A stretch of 64,000 bases of DNA, from NCBI RefSeq assembly GCF_000721105.1, contig NZ_JOEV01000029.1, positions 61,531 to 125,530 of the forward strand. The letters run 5' to 3'. Shown here one piece after another: positions 51,801-60,068 of this stretch. The notes below the pieces were generated by a model, which saw only the letters and a list, made by a program, of their open reading frames with translations, searched no databases and had not been told where the DNA came from. Each line of letters begins with the position of its first letter. The stretch's first letter is position 1. The DNA comes from Streptomyces cellulosae. Lineage in GTDB: Bacteria > Actinomycetota > Actinomycetes > Streptomycetales > Streptomycetaceae. Position numbers and translations under genes: made by a program.

Positions 51801-52694
51801 CTGGTCCTCACCTTCGTGCCGTTCCTGGGCTTCGGCATGCAGTCGTACGGCGGCGAGATGGCGCTCAGGGTCTTCATGTTCGCCCTGCCGGGCTCGGCCC
51901 TGCTCGCCGCGCTCGCCCTGTTCCCGCGCACCGGCGTCACCGCCGAGGAACGCGACAAGGACCGGGTGAGCCTCGCCCCGCTGGCCGCGCTGATGGCGGG
52001 CCTCATCCTCATGGGCGGCTTCCTGGTGGCCCGGTGGGGCAATGAGCCGTTCGAGCGGATCCGGCCCGGCGAGGTCGCGGCCATGGACTACGTGTACGCC
52101 CACGACGATCCGACGGTGCGGCTGCTGTGGCTGAGCAACGACACGGTCACCAACGTGACGCCGGCGATGCCGTGGGGCGCGAAGGACATGGAGAAGGTCG
52201 AGTACGTGCCCACCCTGGCGCCCAGTGACCCGGTGCTGGTGTCCGGCCTGGTCAAGGCGCTCAAGGACGCGGGCCCGAACTCGTATCTGATGATCAACCG
52301 CAGCCAGGTCACCTATCTCCAGCTCGACGTGGGCTACTCGAAGACCTGGGAGCCCCGCCTGGTCGAGCACCTGGACGACCGGCCGGAGGTGAAGAAGGTC
52401 CTCGTCAACGAGGACGTGACGATGTACACGCTGGCCAAGCAGCCCGAGGGCAAGGTGCCGGCCGCGGACCCGGGGCCGATCGGGCCGCAGGTGACGTGGA
52501 CGTCCTGGTCGGTCGTCGGGGCCCTCTCGGCGCTCGCGCTGATCGTGCTGCTGACGGCGCGGGAGGTCGTACGGGTCGCGGTGCGGCCGAGCGTGCGGCA
52601 ACTGCGCCGGCTGCAGAGCAGCTTCTGGTTCTCGCTGCCGCTGCTGGCGGTGCTGTTCGCGTCGCTGGTGCAGCGGTTCCTGACGATGAAGTGA
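48873..52694 (+). CDS. Fusion of polysaccharide flippase and large membrane glycosyltransferase-like domain
   Basis: 1273 residues. The N-terminal half (about 35-455) has 12 or more membrane helices and the pattern of Wzx/MATE oligosaccharide flippases. A charged, Pro/Glu-rich linker (about 455-605) follows, then a second membrane unit (about 608-1045, about 12 helices) with long outward loops like GT-C or YfhO-type proteins, an extracytoplasmic segment (about 1050-1205) and a final helix pair. It could flip a lipid-linked glycan and modify or polymerise it. GTG 48873 lies inside the deacetylase gene, 8-base overlap. Confidence 0.9.
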   Translation: MSDTTTTEPTSSAPEAPEQSGRRLRLPGLGRSPGGSPLFRNAYALMLNTGISAVLGLGFWLAAARYYSESAVGQGSAAIAAMKLLAGLTAVTLTGALARFIPVAGRATGRLIFRTYAGSSVVVALAALVFLLTLDLWGPSYRFLHGPLNGLGFVVAVIAWSLLTLQDGVLTGLRSALWVPVGNTVFSAVKLALLVALAVAIPTSGVFVSWVAAIAFSVLPLGWLVFRRLVPRHEKATAEDARPPTLKEVGRFLAGDYTGSLFSLAVVYLVPVIIASQVSSQDNAYFYITTTIGGTINLLAINMGASLTVEGSHDPRRLAANTRAALKRMARIMLPVAGILCVGAPWILGVFGAGYADAATPLLRWFAVGAVLRVVMETYFAVLRAQSRTSPLAWMQGLLCVLVLGLTLLLLPRMGLTGAGVAEISSLGVIVAIAAPKLYKVVRGRPDELPESAAPDGDLADLGAREVAAPAAPPGRGPAWALDKDTLALGVHVDFDHLERRPDVRPGPGTPPTGTPVTPQDRRPTWARSAEVGLPVDAEVPPLERIREWGREPGFEASLGPAEPEVDAPFEPHGEELEEVVREESPVPTRAPEIEEEPVAARRLPTRVGVILGCLLTAALLLYWVPALRLGEADLDRMGGLGLISVLPLPTLVGAALLVVVFASLLWLGREHRTLLMVTLLATVVSLHALPAVIETEPRFATAWQHLGFLDYIDRTGSAVPDLDARWSWPGFFAAAAFVAKACGVSDLTEVIRWWPTAIQLLYLAPMFLLVRSMRASWRAKWTGIWVFVLSGWVGQDYFSPQGFTYLLYLVFVAILLVWFRAPGVIWTKRRPGEIEVEPTDRRQRAVLLMILIGLFAASVPAHQLTPFVMLGVLAVLVLVGRSELRGLPILFGVLVAVWVGFMAEPYWSGHFDDLFGGVGGVGSNVSSSVSGRIEGGSSTHKLVLYVRVLLAGGVMTFACWGWWRRRWHRYRERSLLVLTFVPFLGFGMQSYGGEMALRVFMFALPGSALLAALALFPRTGVTAEERDKDRVSLAPLAALMAGLILMGGFLVARWGNEPFERIRPGEVAAMDYVYAHDDPTVRLLWLSNDTVTNVTPAMPWGAKDMEKVEYVPTLAPSDPVLVSGLVKALKDAGPNSYLMINRSQVTYLQLDVGYSKTWEPRLVEHLDDRPEVKKVLVNEDVTMYTLAKQPEGKVPAADPGPIGPQVTWTSWSVVGALSALALIVLLTAREVVRVAVRPSVRQLRRLQSSFWFSLPLLAVLFASLVQRFLTMK

Positions 52695-52712
52695 CGGTGA
52701 CGACAGGCTCGA

Positions 52713-52771
52713 TCGGGCGAAGTGGGGTTTGGGGGTCGGGCGAAGTGGGGTTCGGATCGGGCGAAGTGGGC
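52713..52771. repeat. TCGGGCGAAGTGGGG, three direct repeats
   Basis: Copies at 52713, 52736 and 52757 (the last ends in C), separated by variable G/T-rich spacers. They lie just after the flippase-fusion stop and before the hairpin at 52779-52824, in the gap between convergent genes. A related GTGAAGTGG forms part of that hairpin. Confidence 0.85.
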
Positions 52772-52778
52772 CTTGCAT

Positions 52779-52824
52779 GAGGTGAAGTGGCTCAGCTTGT
52801 TCGCCGGTCGAGCCACTTCACCTC
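52779..52824. terminator. Long hairpin spanning the GH39 stop codon
   Basis: GAGGTGAAGTGGCTC (52779-52793) and GAGCCACTTCACCTC (52810-52824) are perfect 15-base arms around 16 bases. The GH39 stop codon (52792-52794) starts in the left arm, and the right arm codes for the last residues. Likely a bidirectional terminator for the convergent genes. Confidence 0.7.
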
Positions 52825-54219
52825 GTAGGCCTGCATCTGGAACCGGCGGCCGTCGACCAGGGCGCTGATCGGCCGGTCCTGGGTGTTGACGACGAGGACG
52901 ACCTCGTCGGTGGCCAGGACACGCACGTTGGGCACGTCGTCGGCGGCGACGGACACCGTCCGGTAGGCGGTGCCGGGCGGGAACCGGTCGCTGAAGCGGG
53001 AGACGAGGTCGTACATGGGCAGCTTCGCGCCCCCGCTGCCCCGGTCGGTCGGGGTCCACAGGCAGCCCGCGCACTCGGTGCCCTTCTCCCGCTCCGGGTT
53101 CCAGTAGAAGCCGGAGGAGGCGCCGCCCTTGACCATGGCGATCATTCCGGAGGCCTGGACGGCGATCCGGCGGGTCTCGGACCAGCCCTTGCGTTCGTCG
53201 TTGGCGTCGGCGGGCTCGACGTAGTACTCGGACCACCACAGCGGCAGGTTGCCGGTCCGCGCCCGCACCCACTTCCCCACCGCCGTGAACTTGTCGGTGG
53301 CCGCGAACTCGTCGGGCAGCAGTTCGTCGTCGTTGGTGTAACTGGAGCCGTCGACGACCACGAAGTCGGCGCCCGCCTTGTTCCTGTTCCAGTACGAGAA
53401 GGCGTCGAGGACCCGCTGGTCCATGGCGCCCCAGGGGCCCTTGAAGGTGGTCGAGGCGTCCTCGGAACGCGGGTCGAGACTGTCCATGACGAGGTACGGC
53501 CCGCCGACCATGATCTCCTCGTCGGCCTTCTTCAGGGCCTCGTACACCAGGTTGTAGAGCTTGGTGTAGCCCTCGTAGTCCCAGCGGGCCCGCGCGTCGT
53601 TCCAGAAGCCCTTGAACTCGTTCCAGACGACGAAGTGACGGACGTCCGGATAGCGCTTGGCGACGGTCGCGGCCAGGTCCGCGAAGTCCTGGTAGTGCTC
53701 GGGCGTCGGCGCGGTCTCCAGGGCGGCCTGGCTCCAGTCGGTGTTGTCGACGCCGGACCTGCCGCCCTTCATCCAGTCCGGGGAGCAGCACAGAGTGATC
53801 ACCGGGGTGCCGCCCGACGCGCGCATGAAGTCGACACGGCGGTCCAGCGCCGCGAAGTCGTAACGCCCCTTGACCGGCTCGGGGTTGTCGGCGCCCCAGC
53901 CCATGATGTGCTGGTTCTGCGGCAGCCCCCCGGCGTTCTTCAGCCGCCCCTCCACCCGTTCGGTGGCGGTGGCGCCGCCCTCGTCGGCGCTGAACTGCGT
54001 GTGCGTGAAACCCCAGCCGACCTCGGGCTTCGGGGCGGCGGGCGTGGCCGGTGTGCCGTGCACCTTGTCACCGTCGCGTGAGGTGCCCGCGGTGCTCGCG
54101 CCGTTCCCGGGAAGTGTGTTGAGCAAGGTCACCAGCAGGGCCAGTACGGCCGCGCCCACACCGAACAGTGCGGTGAGCCGCCACCGCCGAGCCCCCGAAT
54201 TCCACCCATGACGTCCCAT
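52792..54219 (-). CDS. Membrane-anchored GH39-like glycoside hydrolase
   Basis: 475 residues. An N-terminal signal anchor (about 13-36), then a TIM-barrel of the GH39/clan A type: acid/base Glu in V-W-N-E-F-K-G-F-W and nucleophile Glu in L-W-W-S-E-Y-Y, with a C-terminal beta domain. GH39 members cleave beta-xylosides, iduronides or bacterial exopolysaccharides such as Psl. Convergent with the glycan operon, so it may trim or release that polymer. The start ATG 54219 has no strong ribosome site. Confidence 0.88.
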   Translation of the reverse strand: MGRHGWNSGARRWRLTALFGVGAAVLALLVTLLNTLPGNGASTAGTSRDGDKVHGTPATPAAPKPEVGWGFTHTQFSADEGGATATERVEGRLKNAGGLPQNQHIMGWGADNPEPVKGRYDFAALDRRVDFMRASGGTPVITLCCSPDWMKGGRSGVDNTDWSQAALETAPTPEHYQDFADLAATVAKRYPDVRHFVVWNEFKGFWNDARARWDYEGYTKLYNLVYEALKKADEEIMVGGPYLVMDSLDPRSEDASTTFKGPWGAMDQRVLDAFSYWNRNKAGADFVVVDGSSYTNDDELLPDEFAATDKFTAVGKWVRARTGNLPLWWSEYYVEPADANDERKGWSETRRIAVQASGMIAMVKGGASSGFYWNPEREKGTECAGCLWTPTDRGSGGAKLPMYDLVSRFSDRFPPGTAYRTVSVAADDVPNVRVLATDEVVLVVNTQDRPISALVDGRRFQMQAYEVKWLDRRTS

Positions 54220-54385
54220 CGAGGGCAACGGTAACCGGCCGGACACGCGCGGCGGCAGAGGTCGTAGCCGCACAGCTCTGTAACAGGACGGAGGGGACAC
54301 ACCGGATGCACCCGGCAGCGGCGACACGACCGGCGCACTGCGGAAAGCGGGTGCGTGAGGCGCGGGTGTGCCGGATCATGGCGGC

Positions 54386-55480
<1,095 letters not shown>

Positions 55481-55483
55481 GGG

Positions 55484-55600
55484 TCTGCCGGTGGTGGTTC
55501 TGCCGGTGGTGGTTCTGCCGGTGGTGGTTCTGCCGGTGGTGGTTTCCCTGGAGCGGCTTGCCCGTCGTGGTCCGCCCGTCGTGGTCCGCCCGTAGTGGTT
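55484..55600. repeat. Two adjoining tandem repeat families
   Basis: Four exact copies of TCTGCCGGTGGTGGT (55484-55543), then after 16 bases two exact copies and one variant of GCCCGTCGTGGTCC (55560-55600). The second family ends 10 bases before the DUF72 gene start, so it lies in its promoter region. Probably variable between strains. Confidence 0.95.
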
Positions 55601-55610
55601 TGATGGGTGT

Positions 55611-56363
55611 ATGACCTTGTTCGTCGGCACCTCGGGGTGGCAGTACAAGGACTGGCGGGGCGTCTTCTACCCGGCCGGGTGTCCCACGCGGCTGTGGCTG
55701 GAGGAGTACGCAGCACGGTTCGCGACCGTCGAGATCAACAACGCCTTCTACCGGCTGCCCTCCCGCGAGACCTTCGAGGCCTGGCGGGAGCGCACCCCGC
55801 CGGGCTTCGTGGTCGCGGTCAAGGCCAGCCGCTACCTCACCCACATCAAACGGCTGAAGGACCCTGAGGAGCCGGTCCACCGCCTGATGAGCCACGCGGC
55901 GGGCCTGGGCGACCGCCTGGGCCCCGTCCTGCTCCAGCTCCCGCCGACCCTGCGCGCCGACCCGGACCTGTTGGACGCCTGCCTGGCCTGCTTCCCGCCC
56001 GCCACCAGGGTCGCCGTCGAACCCCGCCACGACTCCTGGTGGAAACCCGAAATCCGCAAGGTCCTTGAGACCCGGTCAGCCGCCCTGTGCTGGGCCGACG
56101 TCCTCTCCCGCCCGGCGACACCCTTGTGGCGCACCACGGAGTGGGGCTACGTCCGCTTCCACCAGGGCCGCGCCCGAGCCTGGCCCCACTACGGCCGACG
56201 GTCCCTGAAGACGTGGGCGGAACGGATCGCTGACACGTGGTCCGACGGGGAGGACGTGTACGCGTACTTCAACAACGACCCGAACGCGGCGGCGGTACAG
56301 GATGCGGTGGTGTTCGCCAGGGCGGCGAGAACGGCGGGGCTGACACCTACACGGACGCCTTAG
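55611..56363 (+). CDS. DUF72 domain protein
   Basis: 250 residues, TIM-barrel-like DUF72 family. The start FVGTSGWQYKDWRGVFYP and the later VEPRHDSWW and YAYFNNDPNAAAVQDA are the family hallmarks. No function is established for the family. No ribosome site before ATG 55611, so possibly leaderless from a promoter within the repeat region. It is convergent with a GntR gene; the 108 bases between hold short AGCCGTCCCCGT direct repeats and no gene. Confidence 0.93.
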   Translation: MTLFVGTSGWQYKDWRGVFYPAGCPTRLWLEEYAARFATVEINNAFYRLPSRETFEAWRERTPPGFVVAVKASRYLTHIKRLKDPEEPVHRLMSHAAGLGDRLGPVLLQLPPTLRADPDLLDACLACFPPATRVAVEPRHDSWWKPEIRKVLETRSAALCWADVLSRPATPLWRTTEWGYVRFHQGRARAWPHYGRRSLKTWAERIADTWSDGEDVYAYFNNDPNAAAVQDAVVFARAARTAGLTPTRTP

Positions 56364-56471
56364 CCGACCGCTGCCGCGGCCTCCGGCTCGCCGGCCCTCC
56401 GACGGGCTGCGCCTGCCGGCTGCCGAACCGGGCCACTCCTCTGAGCCGTCCCCGTCGCAGCCCTCCCGGTC

Positions 56472-56843
56472 TCAGCCGTCCCCGTAAGCCGCCCGCAGGG
56501 CGTCCCGCACAGCGACCAGGGCCGCGTTCTCGTCCAGCCCGAGCCGCCGTACCCGCTCGACGTACGCCTGAGCAGCCGCCGCAGCCTCACGTTCCGCCGC
56601 CGAGCCCGCCGCGGCGATGTACGTTCCGTTGCGGCCCCGCGTCTCGATCACCCCGTCCCCTTCCAGCGCCCGGTACGCCTTGGCGACCGTGTTCGCGGCC
56701 AGGCCGAGCGATTCGGCGAGCCCCCGCACGGTCGGCAGCCGGTACCCGACCGGCAGCACACCCGAGCGCGCCTGCTCGGAGATCTGCGCCCGCACCTGCT
56801 CGTACGGCGGGGCGCTGTCATCGATGTGGATCTTCAAGGTCAC
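56472..56843 (-). CDS. Short GntR family regulator (YtrA type)
   Basis: 123 residues. Winged helix (PPYEQVRAQISEQARSGVLPVGYRLPTVRGLAESLGLAANTVAKAYRALE in layout, about 12-61) and a short C-terminal helical tail, as in YtrA regulators. GTG 56843 lies 7 bases after GACAAT, a -10-like box, and has no ribosome site, so the message is probably leaderless. Divergent from a GNAT gene 72 bases away. YtrA regulators often control ABC transporters, but none is adjacent here. Confidence 0.9.
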   Translation of the reverse strand: MTLKIHIDDSAPPYEQVRAQISEQARSGVLPVGYRLPTVRGLAESLGLAANTVAKAYRALEGDGVIETRGRNGTYIAAAGSAAEREAAAAAQAYVERVRRLGLDENAALVAVRDALRAAYGDG

Positions 56844-56915
56844 GTGGGCGATTGTCCCGCACCCGGGCGAAAATGAGAGGCACCGGGAAGCTTCTCCCGC
56901 ATAGCCTCCGCTCAT

Positions 56916-57845
56916 ATGACCATGACTGTGCGCGACCTCCGCCCCGGGGTGCGGGCCGACTTCGAGGGCTTCGCCCGGGTCCGCCACCTCGCTCTTCCCT
57001 TCTACCTCGTCACCGCTGACTCCCTCGCCTACGACCTCACCCACGCCCACCCCGCCTCCCACTTCCGCCCCCTGGTCGCGGAGGAGGACGGCGAGATCGT
57101 CGGCACCGCCCAGGTCGGGATCGTCCACGACAGCCCGGAGCCGGGGCAGGGCTACGTCAACGTGTACGTGCACCCGGAGCGCACGGGGCGCGGCGCCGGC
57201 ACAGCTCTGGTCCGCGCCGCCGAGGAGCACCTGGCCGGTGTCGGGGCGACCAAGCTCTTCGCCTGGGTTCTGGACGAGCCCGGCAACCGCGCCTTCGTCG
57301 AACGGCACGGCTACCGCGGCAGCCGCTCCGCCTACTTCCTGCGCCTGGATCTGACGAACGGCACCCTGCCCCCGCGCCCGCCCCTGCCGGCCGGGGTCGA
57401 GCTGCGTACCGGTGCCGACTTCGCGGACGACCCGCGCCCGGTGTTCGAGCTGGACTCGGAGACGATGTCGGACGAACCGAGCGACATCGACTGCGAGTTC
57501 ACGGACTACGAGGCCTGGTTGGAGGGGACCTGGCACCACCCGCTCTTCAGCCCCGAACTGACCTCGATCGCCGTGGCCGACGGGCGCCCGGTCGCCTTCA
57601 GCGCGGCCCGCACCGACGGCGGCACCCGCTACGGCACCGTCATGACCGGCACCGCCCGCGCTTGGCGAGGCCGCGGCCTCGCCAAGCTCGCCAAGGCCGA
57701 CTCCCTGCAGCGCGCCCGCGAGGCGGGTCTCACCGAGGCGTTCACGGGCAACGACGCCGGCAACGGCCCGATGATCGCGGTCAACAAGTGGTTCGGTTAC
57801 GAGATCTGCGCGACGGAGGTGCGCTATGTCCGTGAACTCGGCTGA
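56916..57845 (+). CDS. Tandem GNAT acetyltransferase
   Basis: 309 residues with two GNAT domains. The first (about 5-150) has the acetyl-CoA loop V-H-P-E-R-T-G-R-G-A-G-T; the second (about 165-305) has A-W-R-G-R-G-L-A-K as its counterpart. The substrate is unknown; double-GNAT proteins include mycothiol synthase, to which the layout is similar but I see no proof. The ATG lies 8 bases after TAGCCT and may be leaderless. It overlaps the DUF402 gene by 20 bases. Confidence 0.9.
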   Translation: MTMTVRDLRPGVRADFEGFARVRHLALPFYLVTADSLAYDLTHAHPASHFRPLVAEEDGEIVGTAQVGIVHDSPEPGQGYVNVYVHPERTGRGAGTALVRAAEEHLAGVGATKLFAWVLDEPGNRAFVERHGYRGSRSAYFLRLDLTNGTLPPRPPLPAGVELRTGADFADDPRPVFELDSETMSDEPSDIDCEFTDYEAWLEGTWHHPLFSPELTSIAVADGRPVAFSAARTDGGTRYGTVMTGTARAWRGRGLAKLAKADSLQRAREAGLTEAFTGNDAGNGPMIAVNKWFGYEICATEVRYVRELG

Positions 57846-58326
57846 GCCGGCGCGTCACCTGGAGGTCGTCCTCGTCAAGGCGGGCCGCACGAAGATCCGT
57901 TACCGGAGCGTGCTGCTGGCCGACGACGGCACCCGGATCGCCGTACGCGCCCCCTGGGCCGGCACCGGCACCCGCGACTTCGGCTTCGTCCGCTTCGAGC
58001 CGGGCGATGTCTTCACCGAGTACTACTGGCGTGACCGCTGGTACGCGGTGAAGGAGGTCCGGGACGCGGCCGGCGCGCTGAAGGGCTGGTACTGCGACAT
58101 CACCCGCCCGGCCACGCTCTCCGGTACGGAACTCGTGGTCGAGGACCTCGACCTGGACCTGTGGGTCTCGGGCGACGGCACGGACGTACGCCGTCTGGAC
58201 GAGGACGAGTTCGCCGAGAGTGGTCTCGCGGACCGGGATCCGCGAGCAGCGGCCGCCGCCGTGACAGCCCTGGACGAGCTGGAGGCCCTGGCCCGAGGGG
58301 ACGGCCTGGAGACGCTGCTCGCGTGA
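57826..58326 (+). CDS. DUF402 domain protein
   Basis: 166 residues. The KEVRDAAGALKGWYCDITRPATL region (about 74-96) and the VVEDLDLDLWVSGDG segment are typical of DUF402/FomD-like hydrolases, some of which act on nucleotides or cytidylylated phosphonates. The conserved Asp/Glu residues D-L-D-L-D-L could bind metal. It overlaps the GNAT gene by 20 bases and is co-translated with it. Its C-terminal half has an Ala/Glu-rich helix. Physiological substrate unknown. Confidence 0.92.
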   Translation: MSVNSAEPARHLEVVLVKAGRTKIRYRSVLLADDGTRIAVRAPWAGTGTRDFGFVRFEPGDVFTEYYWRDRWYAVKEVRDAAGALKGWYCDITRPATLSGTELVVEDLDLDLWVSGDGTDVRRLDEDEFAESGLADRDPRAAAAAVTALDELEALARGDGLETLLA

Positions 58327-58332
58327 CCGGAT

Positions 58333-58375
58333 GACCAGGTGACCGCATGTCCGCATGTCCGCATGACCACGTAAC
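58333..58375. repeat. TGACC/CATGTCCG short direct repeats
   Basis: GTGACCGGATGACCAGGTGACCG and CATGTCCGCATGTCCGCATGACC follow each other between the convergent DUF402 and methyltransferase genes. Low-complexity slippage product; no gene or hairpin seen. Confidence 0.6.
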
Positions 58376-58401
58376 CGAGTGATGGCGGAACCGCGCACGG
58401 C

Positions 58402-59046
58402 TCACACCGTCGCCACCACCGCGTACCGCTCGTCGTCCACGGCCCTCCCCCACAGCAGCGCGTCGTCCGACAGCCGGTCCACGCGCACCTGCCCGGCGAG
58501 CGGGGCGAGGAGGGCCGTGAGCCGGTCGGCGGGTATGCCGGCCGGACTGACCGTGCCCCACACACCCTCGATCAGGACCAGCCGCCCTCCCCCACTGCCG
58601 AAAGCGTGGGAGGTGCCCCCAGGGCGCAGCAACTCCCGCCAGTGCCGCAGGGCCCGGCCGGGGTCGGGCAGCGCCCACAGCACATGCCGGACGAGCACCA
58701 CGTCGAACCGCTCCTCCCCCACCGGCGGTTCCGCCGCGTCACCGACGAGGAACACCGCGTCACGTCCGGCGAGTTTGGCGCGGGCGAGAGCCACCATGTT
58801 CGAGGACCGGTCCACGCCGGTGACGCGGTGTCCCTGCTCGGCCGCGAGGAGTGAGAGGCTGCCGGTGCCGCAGCCGAGGTCGAGGACGTCGGCTGCACGC
58901 CCGGGCAGCCAGCCGCGCAGCCGCTCGGCCCAGGCGCGGCGCACGTCCGGGGCGCGCAGGCCGTGGTCCGGCTCGTCGTCGAAGGAGGCCGCCCGGGCGT
59001 CCCAGTCGACGTCCGTCGAGGTCGTGGCGTCACTCTCGTTCGTCAT
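58402..59046 (-). CDS. SAM-dependent class I methyltransferase
   Basis: 214 residues. Motif I V-L-D-L-G-C-G-T-G-S (about 54-63), G-V-D-R-S motif II and the VLVRHVLWALPDP region are present. A 10-12 residue stretch rich in Gly/Ser (G-T-S-H-A-F-G-S-G-G-G-R, about 143-154) lies between motif-IV-type and the last strands and is encoded by a repeat-like DNA element (58585-58620). Its start ATG 59046 has a weak site. Divergent from the 43-residue peptide gene. Substrate unknown. Confidence 0.9.
   Translation of the reverse strand: MTNESDATTSTDVDWDARAASFDDEPDHGLRAPDVRRAWAERLRGWLPGRAADVLDLGCGTGSLSLLAAEQGHRVTGVDRSSNMVALARAKLAGRDAVFLVGDAAEPPVGEERFDVVLVRHVLWALPDPGRALRHWRELLRPGGTSHAFGSGGGRLVLIEGVWGTVSPAGIPADRLTALLAPLAGQVRVDRLSDDALLWGRAVDDERYAVVATV
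58585..58620. repeat. Repeat-like palindromic insertion inside the methyltransferase gene
   Basis: CCTCCCCCACTGCC...GCGTGGGAGG followed by TGCCCCC resembles the palindromic elements that are scattered between Streptomyces genes. Here it is in frame and adds about twelve residues without breaking the gene. The identification as a dispersed element is from memory of similar sequences. Confidence 0.5.
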
Positions 59047-59065
59047 GTGCCCAAGAGTGACACCC

Positions 59066-59103
59066 GCCACTGACAGTCGAATCGTGACAGCGGCCACTGA
59101 CAG
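59066..59103. promoter_or_regulatory. GCCACTGACAG direct repeats between methyltransferase and peptide genes
   Basis: GCCACTGACAG at 59066-59076 and 59093-59103, with a further GTGACAG between them. The 27-base spacing places the copies about 2.5 helical turns apart. A regulator could bind here and act on either divergent gene. Confidence 0.45.
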
Positions 59104-59185
59104 ACCGGCAATCGATGAGGAATTCTCCCTGCACGGGTCTACCTCCGCGAGAACGCGGAACTCGTAGTCCCCGAAGGAGGCAGCC

Positions 59186-59317
59186 ATGCGCCGAATGACC
59201 GTGCAGAAGCCCCTGAAGAAGACGGACTCAAGGGTCCGCGAGGAGGCCGACGACCGCCCCGCGGGACGGCCGGAGGTCCGCAAGGACATCGCACGCACCT
59301 GGTGGCCGGACGACTGA
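59186..59317 (+). CDS. Small peptide gene, 43 residues, C-terminal WWPDD
   Basis: The product starts MRRMTVQKPLKKTD, has a charged Arg/Glu/Asp-rich middle and ends A-R-T-W-W-P-D-D. An ideal AAGGAGG lies 6 bases before the ATG and a perfect 9-base-arm hairpin includes its stop codon, so this is very likely a real, independently expressed gene although too short for routine gene finding. A long charged leader with an aromatic, Pro-containing C-terminus resembles a RiPP precursor, but no dedicated maturation enzyme is adjacent except the divergent methyltransferase. It could equally be a small regulatory or ribosome-associated protein. No family recognised. Confidence 0.65.
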   Translation: MRRMTVQKPLKKTDSRVREEADDRPAGRPEVRKDIARTWWPDD

Positions 59318-59337
59318 GGGCCGAAGTCCCCTCAGTC
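59312..59337 (+). terminator. Hairpin overlapping the stop of the small peptide gene
   Basis: GACTGAGGG (59312-59320) and CCCTCAGTC (59329-59337) are perfect 9-base arms with an 8-base loop; the stop codon 59315-59317 is inside the left arm. It supports the peptide gene as a transcription unit. Nothing else is seen up to 59523. Confidence 0.65.
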
Positions 59338-59523
59338 CAGCCAGTCCAGCCGCTTCACTCCGATGAGTCGACAGTGAATCGACAGCGGGATCCGTTCGGT
59401 CGTCCAAGCGCGCACGGCACTTCCTGATCCCAGTCCGAACCCTCCCCCAAGACAGACATGAAGATCGCCTCGGACCGCCCCACCGGGCGGTTTCGCGGTT
59501 CCTGGGGTCCGGCACACTGCACC

Positions 59524-59970
59524 TCACCATGCGGGCCGCAGCGGACCATGGGGAGCGATACGCGCCAACTGATCACGCAACACGCTCATCTCCCCCTCGC
59601 CCAGCAGCTCGACCCACGCCCCCACGGCTTCCGCCGCCGCCTCCTCCGCCGCCCGGGTGCAGGCCCACCCCTGCTCGGTCAACACGACCAGCCGGGCCCG
59701 CGCGTCCTGGGGATGCGGCCGCCGCTCCGCGTATCCCTTGCGCACGATCTCGTCGACCAGCTGGCTCGCGGCCTGCTTGGTCACGCCGAGGTGGGCGGCG
59801 AGGTCGGTGACGGTCGCACCGCCCGGGGCGAGCCGGGCGAAGGCGAATCCGTGCGCAGGCCTGACGCCCTCGAAGCCACGGGCGACCACACCCTCGTTGA
59901 TGCGGTGCGTGAGCTCACCGGCAACGGCGAGCAGGGCGGCTGACAGGGCCATGGCTTCGGAATTCTGCAC
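59524..59970 (-). CDS. MarR family transcriptional regulator
   Basis: 148 residues from GTG 59970. Winged helix (ATVTDLAAHLGVTKQAASQLVDEIVRKGYAERRPHPQDARARLVVLT in layout, about 52-98) flanked by dimer helices. GTG 59970 has no ribosome site, but TTGACC-16-TTCAAT on the minus strand ends 6 bases before it, so it looks leaderless; ATG 59952 is the alternative. Divergent from a cupin gene and sharing a palindrome that covers both -35 regions, so it represses itself and the cupin gene. Confidence 0.92.
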   Translation of the reverse strand: MQNSEAMALSAALLAVAGELTHRINEGVVARGFEGVRPAHGFAFARLAPGGATVTDLAAHLGVTKQAASQLVDEIVRKGYAERRPHPQDARARLVVLTEQGWACTRAAEEAAAEAVGAWVELLGEGEMSVLRDQLARIAPHGPLRPAW

Positions 59971-59976
59971 GGAGGC

Positions 59977-60046
59977 ATTGAAACACTCTTGACCGGTTGG
60001 TCAAGCAGATTGACTATAGGACGATCGCGCAGTCAAGTAACTTGAC
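59977..60046. promoter_or_regulatory. Divergent MarR/cupin promoters with GTCAA operators
   Basis: CTTGACC-GGTT-GGTCAAG (59988-60005) is a perfect palindrome that contains the -35 hexamer TTGACC of both divergent promoters: plus strand TTGACC-17-GACTAT (59989-60017), minus strand TTGACC-16-TTCAAT (60004-59977). A second palindrome GTCAAG-TAA-CTTGAC lies at 60032-60046. Extra TTGACT/AGTCAA half-sites are between them. MarR binding is the obvious reading. Confidence 0.8.
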
Positions 60047-60068
60047 CATCTCACCTCAGGGGACAGCC

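Noticed and set aside
48810..52778. A 1322-residue open frame antisense to the flippase fusion
   Set aside because: Gln/Arg/His/Glu-rich composition typical of antisense frames in high-GC DNA; the sense strand has clear membrane helices.
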